Shown in pieces: positions 43,180 through 51,639 of a DNA stretch of 62,372 nucleotides. The DNA is from JBAZYV01 sp041658345. GTDB lineage: Bacteria > Patescibacteriota > Gracilibacteria > UBA1369 > 2-02-FULL-48-14. The first letter of the stretch is position 1. Every line of letters starts with the position of its first letter. The stretch covers positions 1 to 62,372 of the forward strand of contig JBBAAK010000007.1 of the NCBI GenBank assembly GCA_041658345.1, read 5' to 3'. The notes beneath the pieces are model-generated. The model was not told the origin of the DNA. It saw only the letters and a program-made list of their open reading frames with translations, and ran no database searches. Both the position numbers and the translations under genes were made by a program.

Positions 43180-44969
43180 GATAAAATTTCTTTGATTTTA
43201 TCGAATATTTGAGATGCAGGAATCGGCCTGCCGTCATAACGAAGCAAACGATTCTCTATCAAAATTCCTGTATATTCACGAATTACACCAGCCATTTGCG
43301 CTTCTGAATTATTTTCCACAATCAAAACTTTTTTTACATTTTTCAAAATCTCTGTAACGCCTTTTTCCGGGAATGGAAGTGCACATTTTATTTGCAAAAA
43401 ATTAACTTTTTTACCGTCAGTATTTACATTCGAAACTGCCTCTAAAATCGGTCCTTTTGTAGAGCCCCATCCAACAATTGTTAAATCGGCATCAACATCT
43501 CCATGTAAAGCAAAGCATTCGCTTTCTGGCAAAGATTCGGTTTTTAAAGTAGCCATTTTTCGCGCACGTTTGTCCATCATTTTAATGCGATTTTCAGAAC
43601 TTTCATCAAGGTCTCCATCCTCGCGGTGTTCATCTGTAGCAGTAGTATAAATACAATTTGGATAACCGGGTAGCGCGCGAGGAGAAACGCCACTCTCCGT
43701 CAATTTAAAACGCTTATAAGTGCCCTCCGGGATTTTTAAAGCATCATCCATGCTAATTGATTCACCATGATCAATCTTCAAATTTTTATGGTCAAAAGGC
43801 TCAACCGTACTAACAGACTCACCAAGATATTTATCAGTTAAAATCAAACACGGCATTTGATATTTTTCAGCTAAATTAAATGCCTTAAAAGTCATTTCAA
43901 AACATTCTTTTGGATCACCCGGTAAAAACAAAACTCTTGCGAATTCCCCATGTGAAGCATGCATTACAAACCTTAAATCGCTTTGCTCTGTCCATGTTGG
44001 CATTCCTGTTGATGGCCCGGGCCTGGTGCCCATAACCAAAACAAGCGGAGTCTCAGTCATGGCAGACATCCCAAGAGCCTCAGTCATCAGGGCAAACCCA
44101 CCACCGGAACTCGCGGTCATTGCACGAACTCCCATGTGAGATGCACCAATCGCCATATTTATTGCAGAGATTTCATCTTCGGTTTGTTTCATAACAATTC
44201 CATATTTTGTACCTTGCCCCGCAATAACCTGCATGATTGATGTGACCGGCGTCATAGGGTAGGCGGACATAAATTTAAGCCCGGCACGTATGGCCCCAAT
44301 CGCAATCGCTTCATTGCCGGAAATCACCATACGACTTGGTTGATTTGCCACGCCACTCAATTTTTTTTCAAAAGGCAAAACGTCTCCACCGCAAGTAGGA
44401 AATCCATTTGCAAAATTTTCTTTTACATAATCATAACCTGCTTTTGCCATTCTAATATTATGCTCAACAACTTCAGCCCCTTTGCGTAAAAAAGTCCTTT
44501 CCAAAACACTACCAATAAAATCAAAATCAAAATCAAGCACTGCAAAACTGGCTCCAAGCGCGACTGTGTTACGCATAACACGTTCCGCGCCAAGCTCTTT
44601 TGTAATACGAGCAAGCGGAACCGCAACAATACGAACGTTTTTTCCAACCGCACTAAAATCAAAATCTATCGCTTCATTATCATAAATAACCGCGCCATCC
44701 TTATCCATTTCGAGCACATGTTTTTCGATAGTTTCTTTATTCAAAGCCAGCATCACGTCAACCTTTCCTTCATGTGAAAGTACGGGGGAAGGGCCAACTC
44801 TAACAAACGCAGTATTGTGCCCTCCGCGGATCAAAGATGGATATTCCGCATACCCATGAATATGCAAACCGGCACGTGCACACATACGCGCAAACATACT
44901 GCCCATGGTTGTAATTCCATAGCCGGCCTCTCCACCGGTAAGCCAATTTATAGGGCCATTTTGAATCAT
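43176..44969 (-). CDS. korA: 2-oxoacid:ferredoxin oxidoreductase, fused gamma-alpha subunit
   Basis: This protein is about 597 aa from the ATG at 44969, which overlaps the upstream ferredoxin stop (ATGA). The N-terminal gamma domain starts INWLTGGEAGYGITTMG and includes EYPSLIRGGHN. The alpha domain has SGNEAIAIGAIRAGLKF, AYPMTPVTSI, MKQTEDEISAIN, TASSGGGFALM and GTRPGPSTGMPT, all typical of KorA-type fused subunits. A C-terminal domain has IVGWGSTKGPILEAV. It functions with korB and two ferredoxins encoded in the same operon and is oxygen-sensitive in known members, which suggests an anaerobic lifestyle. Confidence 0.94.
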   Translation of the reverse strand: MIQNGPINWLTGGEAGYGITTMGSMFARMCARAGLHIHGYAEYPSLIRGGHNTAFVRVGPSPVLSHEGKVDVMLALNKETIEKHVLEMDKDGAVIYDNEAIDFDFSAVGKNVRIVAVPLARITKELGAERVMRNTVALGASFAVLDFDFDFIGSVLERTFLRKGAEVVEHNIRMAKAGYDYVKENFANGFPTCGGDVLPFEKKLSGVANQPSRMVISGNEAIAIGAIRAGLKFMSAYPMTPVTSIMQVIAGQGTKYGIVMKQTEDEISAINMAIGASHMGVRAMTASSGGGFALMTEALGMSAMTETPLVLVMGTRPGPSTGMPTWTEQSDLRFVMHASHGEFARVLFLPGDPKECFEMTFKAFNLAEKYQMPCLILTDKYLGESVSTVEPFDHKNLKIDHGESISMDDALKIPEGTYKRFKLTESGVSPRALPGYPNCIYTTATDEHREDGDLDESSENRIKMMDKRARKMATLKTESLPESECFALHGDVDADLTIVGWGSTKGPILEAVSNVNTDGKKVNFLQIKCALPFPEKGVTEILKNVKKVLIVENNSEAQMAGVIREYTGILIENRLLRYDGRPIPASQIFDKIKEILS

Positions 44970-45202
44970 AATTCTTGGATATGAATCACATTTACAGGGC
45001 AAACATCAACTGCATTTTGATTTTCTTCCGCAGCTTTTTCCTCAACAATTAATTCAGTCGTGCCATTCTCTAAAACCGTCGCGCCAACTAAATCAGATTT
45101 TCCGTCTTCCGCATTCATCTCCCAAAATTTTGGGCAAACACTGGCACAAGCAGTGCATCCAATACAATTTGGCCTATCATGAGTTATTTTGAATTGTGTC
45201 AT
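44966..45202 (-). CDS. [4Fe-4S] ferredoxin
   Basis: This 78-aa ferredoxin has CIGCTACASVCP at ~14-25 and the remote CPV ligand at ~68-70, the pattern of a single-cluster ferredoxin with an acidic middle. It is translationally coupled to korA through an ATGA junction and is the likely direct electron acceptor of the oxidoreductase. It follows purN by 14 nt. Confidence 0.93.
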   Translation of the reverse strand: MTQFKITHDRPNCIGCTACASVCPKFWEMNAEDGKSDLVGATVLENGTTELIVEEKAAEENQNAVDVCPVNVIHIQEL

Positions 45203-45216
45203 AGTGTGTTTTAAAA

Positions 45217-45816
45217 TTATTGCTTATCACTAAATTGCTTAAACAGTAAACGAATTACCTCCGGGTAACAACGTTTTTCCAATTCAAGCGTACGTGCGCG
45301 GAGAGTTTCCGGAGTGTCGTCCTCATAAACCGGAACCTTTTCTTGCATGATTGTGGGCCCGCTATCAACTCCGAAATCCACATAATGAATTGTCATTCCG
45401 CTCTCCTTTTCTTTATTAGCCAGCACGCCTTCATGCACTTTCATTCCAAACCAGCCTTCTCCGCCATATTTTGGAAGCAAAGCCGGATGTACATTAATAA
45501 TTCTTCGCGCAAAATGCCTCACAAAAGGCTGACTTAATATGCGCATATAACCTATTAAACACACCAAATCCACATCGCCGAGTTCTTTTATCAACTCCAT
45601 ATCATAATCTTCTCGCGTTTTGCCAAGTGGATTTACAAACACGGCTCTAATGTTCCTGGCGCGTGCTTTTTCTAAAGCCTTGGAATCTTCCACATTACTA
45701 ATTACAACGCAGATGTCGATTTCTTTTGGCATTTTACCAGCGTCCATTTCCTCAAATATTGCACCCAGGTCAGTTCCATTCCCGGAGGCCAGTACTCCTA
45801 TTTTAAAGTTTCTCAT
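45217..45816 (-). CDS. purN: Phosphoribosylglycinamide formyltransferase
   Basis: This protein is about 199 aa. The start at 45816 is preferred to an upstream in-frame ATG because the family N-terminus FKIGVLASGNGTDLGAI begins there. GAR transformylase motifs are GYMRIL, INVHPALLP with catalytic Asn and His, and VDFGVDSGPTIMQ with the catalytic Asp. It uses 10-formyl-tetrahydrofolate to formylate GAR, step three of purine synthesis. It overlaps sdaAA by 14 nt. The one-carbon link to serine metabolism may explain its place in this operon. Confidence 0.95.
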   Translation of the reverse strand: MRNFKIGVLASGNGTDLGAIFEEMDAGKMPKEIDICVVISNVEDSKALEKARARNIRAVFVNPLGKTREDYDMELIKELGDVDLVCLIGYMRILSQPFVRHFARRIINVHPALLPKYGGEGWFGMKVHEGVLANKEKESGMTIHYVDFGVDSGPTIMQEKVPVYEDDTPETLRARTLELEKRCYPEVIRLLFKQFSDKQ

Positions 45817-46738
45817 TTTTACAAGTGTTACATGATATATGGAAAAGTCCCATTCTTTCGGCAATCGCTTGCCCAGTAGGGGTAGTGGCAAGTCCGCCGA
45901 GAGCGGTCTCACGCAGTTTTGGTGAAATAAGTTCTCCAACTTCACGCATTGCAACTACAACTTCATCAAAAGGCACCACGCTTTCTATGCCGATATAGGC
46001 CAAATCCGAAGCAGCCATGCTATAAACGGCAGCAACCGCATTCCTTTTTACACATGGAACCTCCACAAGACCACCAATTGGATCGCAAGCAAGCCCAATC
46101 ATATTTTTTAGAGCGATTGAGGACGCATGTAAACAGGTTTCAGGATTTTTACCGCGTACTTCAGTGAGGGCAGCAGCCGCCATGGCAGTTGCGCTACCAA
46201 TTTCGGCTTGGCAACCACTAGCCGCACCAGAAAGTGTAGCTGTATTTGCAATAATAATTCCAATTGCAGAAGCGGTTAACATCATGCGCAACATTTGCTC
46301 TTCACTCAAATTAAATTTGAATTTTGCCCCATAAATTGTTCCTGGAATAACCCCCGAAGCACCGGCGGTTGGGAAGGCCAAAATCACTCCCATTCTCGCA
46401 TTGTTTTCTCCTGTTGCAATAGCTCCGAGCATTGCCCTCACTGCGGCCTCATGTAAAAGCAATTCGCCTCCCAGTTTTTTAAAATCCTTTACCGTTTTTG
46501 CAAGTAGAGGGGTTGATTTGCCGGACATCCCACTTGGAGAAATTTCAGGATTTTCAATCGCGGATTCTATTGCGTTAAACATAACCTTGAGCCTTTCCCC
46601 GAGCATTCCCATAATTTCTTTTTCACTTTTGCCGGAAAGACGCATCTCATAATTAAGCATAACTTCCCAAATTGGCATTTTGTTTAGCCTACATTTTTCT
46701 AGTAATTCTTCTCCATTATGAAAAATAAAAGCATCCAT
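45803..46738 (-). CDS. sdaAA: L-serine dehydratase, alpha subunit
   Basis: This 311-aa iron-sulfur subunit deaminates L-serine to pyruvate with the beta subunit. The cluster ligands are recognisable in GAASGCQAEIGSA, LACDPIGGLVEVPC and VEVPCVKRNA. Other family blocks are GENNARMGVILAFPTAGASG and ATTPTGQAIAERM. It starts 1 nt after the beta-subunit gene. The [4Fe-4S] enzyme is oxygen-labile, as is the downstream oxidoreductase. Confidence 0.95.
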   Translation of the reverse strand: MDAFIFHNGEELLEKCRLNKMPIWEVMLNYEMRLSGKSEKEIMGMLGERLKVMFNAIESAIENPEISPSGMSGKSTPLLAKTVKDFKKLGGELLLHEAAVRAMLGAIATGENNARMGVILAFPTAGASGVIPGTIYGAKFKFNLSEEQMLRMMLTASAIGIIIANTATLSGAASGCQAEIGSATAMAAAALTEVRGKNPETCLHASSIALKNMIGLACDPIGGLVEVPCVKRNAVAAVYSMAASDLAYIGIESVVPFDEVVVAMREVGELISPKLRETALGGLATTPTGQAIAERMGLFHISCNTCKNEKL

Positions 46739-46739
46739 A

Positions 46740-47426
46740 TTATTTTGATAATTTTTTTAGAGATCGTACAAATAGAATTCCCTCTTCTTTTTCGAGTGCG
46801 AGTATTTCATCCAAACTAAGCTCTTTATCTATACTAAGTACACTCAGAACCTTATTCTCAAAAGCAAGATACGAACTCTGCATATTATGGATACGCACAC
46901 CCTTTTCTCCCAAGAAACCGGTTGTTTTAGCAAGCATCCCTGGCAAATTTTCATTTTCGACTACAAGTGTGAAGTACTGTTCCGCGCTGTTTCCAGTTAA
47001 ATGCACATCAAATCCATCAATTTGATTGATTACAACATTTCCACCACCTATCGAAGATCCAATGATCTCCATCTTTCTATCATCTGCCTCCAAAGTAATT
47101 TTTACAGAATTTGGATGATAAGAAGACCCAAGGTTCCCAGGTTCAAAACAGGCGATTAGACCTTTTTCACAAGCAATTTCAAAAGCATTCTTAATTCGCT
47201 CATCATTTGGTGCGAACCTCATTACTCCTGCAAGTAGTGCGCGGTCAGTAGCATGTCCTTTATATACTTCCCCAAAAGATCCATGTAATAAAAAATGCAC
47301 TCTCTTTGGTGTGGCATCGAATATGGCCCGCGCAAATTGCCCTATCTTTACAGCCCCAGCAGTATGGGAACTGGATGGGCCTACCATAATAGGTCCGGCG
47401 ATATCAAATAGGGAAAAGGTAGTCAT
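46740..47426 (-). CDS. sdaAB: L-serine dehydratase, beta subunit
   Basis: This protein is about 228 aa from the ATG at 47426; an in-frame ATG-like start at 47471 is possible but lies before the family N-terminus. It has FDIAGPIMVGPSSSHTAGAV, the conserved beta-subunit motif, HGSFGEVYKGHATDRALL, and a C-terminal ACT domain (FTLVVENENLPGMLAKTT region). It is the first gene of the seven-gene leftward operon ending at 42003. Confidence 0.93.
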   Translation of the reverse strand: MTTFSLFDIAGPIMVGPSSSHTAGAVKIGQFARAIFDATPKRVHFLLHGSFGEVYKGHATDRALLAGVMRFAPNDERIKNAFEIACEKGLIACFEPGNLGSSYHPNSVKITLEADDRKMEIIGSSIGGGNVVINQIDGFDVHLTGNSAEQYFTLVVENENLPGMLAKTTGFLGEKGVRIHNMQSSYLAFENKVLSVLSIDKELSLDEILALEKEEGILFVRSLKKLSK

Positions 47427-47541
47427 ATTTGTAGCAACATTATGCAGGGCAATGAATTTTCTTGCAAGCACTTAATAAATGACGTTCAGGTTAAAAAAAT
47501 AGACGATGTAACAATCCGAATAACTCGTCCACCACATCTAC

Positions 47542-47570
47542 TTGAAAGAATTTAATCGACCGCATATAGT
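47542..47570 (+). promoter_or_regulatory. Promoter of the predicted structured RNA
   Basis: TTGAAA (47542-47547), a 17-nt spacer and TATAGT (47565-47570) predict a start near 47577, about 20 nt before the closing stem of the RNA. Confidence 0.65.
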
Positions 47571-47576
47571 GATATG

Positions 47577-47936
47577 AAACGCTGATTTAGACACTACAGC
47601 TTTTCACCCCGACCTTTCACAGAAACAAAAGAAAAACAAAAACAAATGTAGTTTAAAACTCTGCTTTGCGATGGTGACCATGACATGGTTACCCATGAGA
47701 GACAGACTCTCAATATCGCTTTGTGGGACTTGCTTTCGCTCCCTGCTTCGGTATAGCGACCTGATTCCACGCCAAAAGCCGCCCCGGTCCGGCCATAAAC
47801 CCGACCAAAGTGAGGCAGATGAAAAACAAAAACAGAATGGTTTGGTCTCCATTCTCAGAACCAGCTTCTTGCTCATAACGATCTTCGCACCCAGATTACG
47901 GTGACGTTCTAGATCGAGTGAAAAGCTGGTTTTTTC
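47577..47936 (+). ncRNA. Predicted ~360-nt structured non-coding RNA
   Basis: This gene-free block sits between sdaAB and the hypothetical gene at 47991. An 11-bp closing stem pairs CAGCTTTTCAC (47597-47607) with GTGAAAAGCTG (47918-47928), followed by a T-run (47930-47935) and preceded by a good promoter. Inside are nested helices: GCGAT 47668-47672 with ATCGC 47715-47719, enclosing a 7-bp hairpin (47673-47679/47687-47693) and a GAGAG/CTCTC hairpin (47697-47711); a 7-bp hairpin 47834-47840/47849-47855; and CGATCT 47879-47884 with AGATCG 47911-47916, enclosing CGCACC/GGTG. Local GC is higher than in the flanks. I see no RNase P, tmRNA, SRP or 6S signature. Confidence 0.6.
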
Positions 47937-47990
47937 GTAGCTAAAAATCCAAACAACTATCAGCTTCTATTCCGGCATATCTAATTAGCG

Positions 47991-48704
47991 TTAACGCATA
48001 AAATAGTGGTGAACAGTTTCCTCAGTCATTGCCATTTTACGCCTTCTCAAAGCCTCAATTATTGCATCATGATTTTTTTGCAAAGTCTCCAATATTGCAG
48101 GAGGGAATACAAGCATGAGATTTTTTAATTCACCGGTGCTCTCACCACCAGCAAGTTGTCCATAAACGCTCTCAAGTGCTGGCATGCCTGTAGGAGATCC
48201 ATCACGTTTGCCCCTATATAAATCCCAAACTACACTGACGATAGGAGAAAATCTTTCGAGAAGGCTATGATCGTGTCGAACAAAACGAGCTCCTGTCTCT
48301 TCTTCAATGTAACGGAATTTAAAAGTAGACTCAATCTTACCATTATTAATCAATTCCAAACCTGCAAGAAGTGGGTATCCATAGATGGCGCGAATTGGAC
48401 ATAAGTCGCCAGACCACTCGCGTGTCATATCCACGCTACTTTCATAGAAACTGTCATATTCATCAAAACCCAAAACTTCTTTAAGGTTTGTTACTTGATG
48501 ATCATCGTTATCTTCCGGATAAAACCCCGACAAAGTTAAATTGCCATTACTTGAACACAAAGAACTACTTTTTGGAAAGGATGAAAACCGCATGGCGTTC
48601 CAGCCTCTGTTAATATTCCATAGTCTCTCTCTCTCGATTTCACCACTTTTGGGAGCCAATTTTTCATCAGTAATTCCAGTTTCAAGAACAAGGTTGCAGG
48701 CCAT
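47991..48704 (-). CDS. Hypothetical protein, diverged paralog of the next gene
   Basis: This 237-aa protein has no recognised domain, signal peptide or membrane helix. It opens MACNLVLETG and contains an Arg/Lys-rich C-terminal helix (NHDAIIEALRRRKM). Together with 48795-49463 it shares the MAC-x-L opening, a late ES/D-x-IIE-R segment, similar length and similar position. A relic of the enolase 3' end lies just upstream of its start (48719-48783), showing that the two genes arose by a tandem duplication that included the end of eno. Overall sequence similarity is low. Confidence 0.7.
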   Translation of the reverse strand: MACNLVLETGITDEKLAPKSGEIERERLWNINRGWNAMRFSSFPKSSSLCSSNGNLTLSGFYPEDNDDHQVTNLKEVLGFDEYDSFYESSVDMTREWSGDLCPIRAIYGYPLLAGLELINNGKIESTFKFRYIEEETGARFVRHDHSLLERFSPIVSVVWDLYRGKRDGSPTGMPALESVYGQLAGGESTGELKNLMLVFPPAILETLQKNHDAIIEALRRRKMAMTEETVHHYFMR

Positions 48705-48718
48705 AACGTTAAGATCAA

Positions 48719-48783
48719 AAAATAAGCCCGAATTAAAGCATCAAACAAACAATTTTGCAAATTTAGCTCTTGCGCCAAGCTGG
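48719..48783 (-). pseudogene. Duplicated relic of the enolase 3' end
   Basis: This 65-nt stretch is about 83% identical to 49477-49541, which spans the last 15 or so codons of eno, its stop and the first bases of the intergenic spacer. Read in the eno frame it still gives NQLGARAKFAKLFV and a stop. It marks the junction of a tandem duplication. Confidence 0.85.
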
Positions 48784-48794
48784 TTTTTTTGCGC

Positions 48795-49463
48795 CTAAAA
48801 TTTTACCCGCAAAGGACGAGAATATCTTTCAATAATATCATCGCGCCTAGACTCAAACAAATCTAAAATTCGCTCACCAAATATACGTGTCAAATCTTCA
48901 GGACTAGTAGGGTCAGAAGCATCCCTTCCATCATTTCTTCTAATAATTTGTGCAAAAAGATCCTCAAGTGCAGGTGAAGCTAGCTCGCTTACACAAGCGT
49001 CTCCTCTTAGCACATAATATATTCGAGTAATTTTTCTCAAAACTTGTGTATATCCTTTGTGATGCTCGTTATCAATAGTACCCCCCCAATCACTTAAAAG
49101 GCCTTGGAATGTAAAAGGACCCAGCCCCCTGCCATTAGCTATTCTTTCGGGGAGGGCAAGGGACGATACATCAAGGGGATAGCTATAAGAAGCACCACCA
49201 CACAATACTCCTCGCCCAATTCCCGCCTCTGGGAATTCCGCTGTAGACTTTCCCGGATCCCATTTAAAGAAGTAATGTTCCAGAGGTGATCCATTAAGTC
49301 TAAATTCACGCGCACTACCAAAAAAATAGGGAGGCAAAATTAATACACCGCTTTCATCTAGTGGACTGGTAGATGCCATCTCATCCCAAACAAAAGAATC
49401 AGCAGACGGTAACTCTTCTCGATTCATATCGACACCTATACCAACACGTAAGTGGCATGCCAT
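48795..49463 (-). CDS. Hypothetical protein downstream of enolase
   Basis: This 222-aa protein is not recognised. It begins MACHLRVGIGVD, has aromatic/Pro-rich segments (LILPPYFFGSAREF), a middle region with LSDWGGTIDNEHH, and a C-terminal helical stretch with FGERILDLFESRRDD. It starts 36 nt after the eno stop and is likely co-transcribed with it. A run of seven C on the plus strand (49081-49087 region) lies in its coding sequence and could be a slippage site. It is the presumed sister of the 237-aa gene at 47991. Confidence 0.7.
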   Translation of the reverse strand: MACHLRVGIGVDMNREELPSADSFVWDEMASTSPLDESGVLILPPYFFGSAREFRLNGSPLEHYFFKWDPGKSTAEFPEAGIGRGVLCGGASYSYPLDVSSLALPERIANGRGLGPFTFQGLLSDWGGTIDNEHHKGYTQVLRKITRIYYVLRGDACVSELASPALEDLFAQIIRRNDGRDASDPTSPEDLTRIFGERILDLFESRRDDIIERYSRPLRVKF

Positions 49464-49498
49464 AATCCAATGCTGAAAAATAAGGCCGAATTAAACCA

Positions 49499-50761
49499 CT
49501 AAACAAACAACTTTGCAAATCTAGCCTTTGCACCAAGCTGGTCTTCTATCTTAAGAAGTCTGTTGTATTTGCAAATTCTATCCGTTCTGCTCATAGAACC
49601 GGTTTTAATTTGACCGGTCTCCATGGCAACCACAAGATCGGCAATTGTTGTATCTTCCGTTTCTCCACTTCTATGTGAAACAACAGAAGTAAATCCGGCA
49701 TTTTTAGCCATATTTATAGTTTCAATTGACTCTGTTAGCGTGCCAATTTGATTCAATTTAACCAAAACTGAATTTGCAGAACCTTCACTAATTGCACGAC
49801 TTAAAAATTTAGTATTTGTTACAAGCAAATCATCTCCAACAATCTGGATTTTTTTGCCAAGTCTATCTGTTAATTTTTTCCATCCTGCCCAATCATTTTC
49901 CGCTAGACCATCTTCAATAGAAACTATTGGATATTTAGCGACCAAACTTTCCCACAAATCAATCATTTCATCTGAGGTTTTAGAACCAATCCCACTCCTT
50001 TCAAATACATAATTGCCGTTGTCCCAAAGCTCGCTAACCGCAGGGTCAAGCGCAATAGAAACGTCAACTCCAGGTTTGTAACCGGCAAGTTCAATAGCTT
50101 TTACAAGTAGCTCAAGTGGTTCTTCGTTACTTTTACAACTTGGAGCAAATCCACCCTCGTCTCCAACGGATGTGGCATAGCCGGCATCTTTTAGAACTTT
50201 TTTGAGTGCATGGAAAACTTCCGCACCATAACGAATTGCCTCGTGGAAACTTGGCGCACCTTTTGGCATAATCATAAATTCCTGGAAATCCACGCTTCCG
50301 TCGGCATGTGCACCACCATTTATAAGGTTCATCATAGGCAGTGGAAGTAGTGTTGCATTTGGATTTAAGTGTTCCCAAAGCATTAAGCCCTTTTCGTCGG
50401 CAGCCACATGTGCAACCGCGAGTGAAACTGCCAAAATAGCATTTGCACCAAGCCTGCTTTTGTTGTGTGTTCCATCTAGCTCTATCATTTTTCTATCGAT
50501 TGCTTCTTGTTCTTGCACGTCCATTCCCATAACCGCATTCCTTATTTCGCCTTCCACATTGCCGACTGCCTTAAGCACACCCTTTCCCCCAAATCTTTTA
50601 TCTCCATCCCTAAGCTCACATGCCTCATTTTCTCCTGTTGAAGCCCCACTTGGAACAATAGCTCTACCAAAACCTTTTTCTGTTGTAACCTCTGCTTCCA
50701 CCGTTGGATTTCCGCGTGAATCAAGCACCTCTCTTGCATGGATGGACAGAATTTTAGACAT
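49499..50761 (-). CDS. eno: Enolase
   Basis: This 420-aa glycolytic enzyme interconverts 2-phosphoglycerate and phosphoenolpyruvate. Signature blocks are HAREVLDSRGNPTVEAEV, VPSGASTGENEA, GGAHADGSVDFQEFMIMP, GDEGGFAPS, SIEDGLAENDW, GDDLLVTN, LVKLNQIGTLTE and VSHRSGETEDT, with the metal ligands and catalytic Lys present. The length is slightly short of typical, with a compact C-terminus ending FAKLFV. A copy of this 3' end is found 0.7 kb downstream. Confidence 0.97.
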   Translation of the reverse strand: MSKILSIHAREVLDSRGNPTVEAEVTTEKGFGRAIVPSGASTGENEACELRDGDKRFGGKGVLKAVGNVEGEIRNAVMGMDVQEQEAIDRKMIELDGTHNKSRLGANAILAVSLAVAHVAADEKGLMLWEHLNPNATLLPLPMMNLINGGAHADGSVDFQEFMIMPKGAPSFHEAIRYGAEVFHALKKVLKDAGYATSVGDEGGFAPSCKSNEEPLELLVKAIELAGYKPGVDVSIALDPAVSELWDNGNYVFERSGIGSKTSDEMIDLWESLVAKYPIVSIEDGLAENDWAGWKKLTDRLGKKIQIVGDDLLVTNTKFLSRAISEGSANSVLVKLNQIGTLTESIETINMAKNAGFTSVVSHRSGETEDTTIADLVVAMETGQIKTGSMSRTDRICKYNRLLKIEDQLGAKARFAKLFV

Positions 50762-50810
50762 ATTTAGCTTGGTTAAAACATATTTGGATCGCCAACATAA
50801 TTCATATTCT

Positions 50811-50838
50811 TTGCTAAAAGCGCAAGCTTTGTTAGAAT
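50811..50838 (+). promoter_or_regulatory. Promoter of the MBL-fold gene
   Basis: TTGCTA (50811-50816), a 16-nt spacer and TAGAAT (50833-50838) lie 24 nt upstream of the ATG at 50863, in the gap divergent from eno. Confidence 0.55.
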
Positions 50839-50862
50839 GCTGGCGATTTTAACAGCTACAAA

Positions 50863-51465
50863 ATGGAAATCTACTGGCACGGTCATTCATGTTTTACTAT
50901 TAAGTCTAAGGACGCAACCATCGTTACAGACCCGTTTTTGATGGGGCAAGCTTTGCCTAAACTCAAAGCGGATATAGTAACTTTAGGTGGAGAAGGGGAG
51001 ATTGCTGAGGTTGATGGAAATCCAAAAATTTTGGATTGGCCTGGCGAATTTGAAGTTTCCGGCATTTCGATCGAGTCATTTAAGCCAAATGGAGATGAGG
51101 CAAATGTGTTTCTTTTCCAGGTTGATGGTATGCATATCTGTCATTTGGGCTACATATCGCACGAATTATCTGACGAAGTTTTAAATCATATTGGAGATGT
51201 GGATATACTTATGGTTCCGGTTGGAGGGGGGGTAGTGCTAGATGGTAAAATGGCACAAAAAGTTGTGGAAGCCATAGAACCAAGAATAGTTATTCCAATG
51301 GTTTATGCTGGAACAGAGACAAAACTTAGCATATCCGGTGCTGAAGAATTTTTGAAAGCAGTTGGTAAAACGGAGCTAACGCCTATAGAAAAGTTCTCAG
51401 TCCAGAGCCGTGCCAATTTACCGGAAGAAACTATGGAATTTGTGCTTTTGGAGCCAAAGCTATAA
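50863..51465 (+). CDS. Metallo-beta-lactamase-fold protein with degenerate metal site
   Basis: This 200-aa protein has the UPF0173-like fold: MEIYWHGHSCFTI at the start, VTDPFL, and late blocks DILMVPVGGG and VIPMVYAG. The diagnostic HxHxDH zinc motif is not present; the corresponding stretch reads TLGGEGEIAEV, and the downstream GDT motif reads GYISHE. Hydrolase activity through the usual two-zinc centre is therefore doubtful. Similar metal-less forms are, from memory, common in CPR genomes. It is divergent from eno. Confidence 0.8.
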   Translation: MEIYWHGHSCFTIKSKDATIVTDPFLMGQALPKLKADIVTLGGEGEIAEVDGNPKILDWPGEFEVSGISIESFKPNGDEANVFLFQVDGMHICHLGYISHELSDEVLNHIGDVDILMVPVGGGVVLDGKMAQKVVEAIEPRIVIPMVYAGTETKLSISGAEEFLKAVGKTELTPIEKFSVQSRANLPEETMEFVLLEPKL

Positions 51466-51639
51466 GGCTATAGTGCTACCAAACAGCCTGAAGATAAGTG
51501 GTACGCTCTTCTTGTGGCATAAGGCCTTAAGAAGTGCGAAATTTTTGTAAGCCAACTTCTTTTGCCCACAAAATAAACGCGAGACGTTGAAACATGAAAC
51601 TTTTTGTGAGTTTTTGTGAATAACATATTGGAGTGGTAT
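51466..51639. other. Intergenic stretch between MBL gene and lexA 3' end
   Basis: This 174-bp gap holds an imperfect inverted repeat (CTTCTT...AAGAAG around 51507-51535) that could act as a bidirectional terminator for the two convergent genes. No gene was recognised. Confidence 0.4.

Noticed and set aside
47604..47904. Short opposing frames (90 aa minus, 77 aa plus) inside the ncRNA block
   Set aside because: Biased, non-protein-like products; helices and the closing stem explain the sequence better.
47577..47936. Assignment of the structured block as RNase P RNA, tmRNA or SRP RNA
   Set aside because: I could not find the GAGGAAAGUCC core of RNase P, a tRNA-like T-loop, or the SRP GGAAGCAG motif on either strand, so no named class is given.
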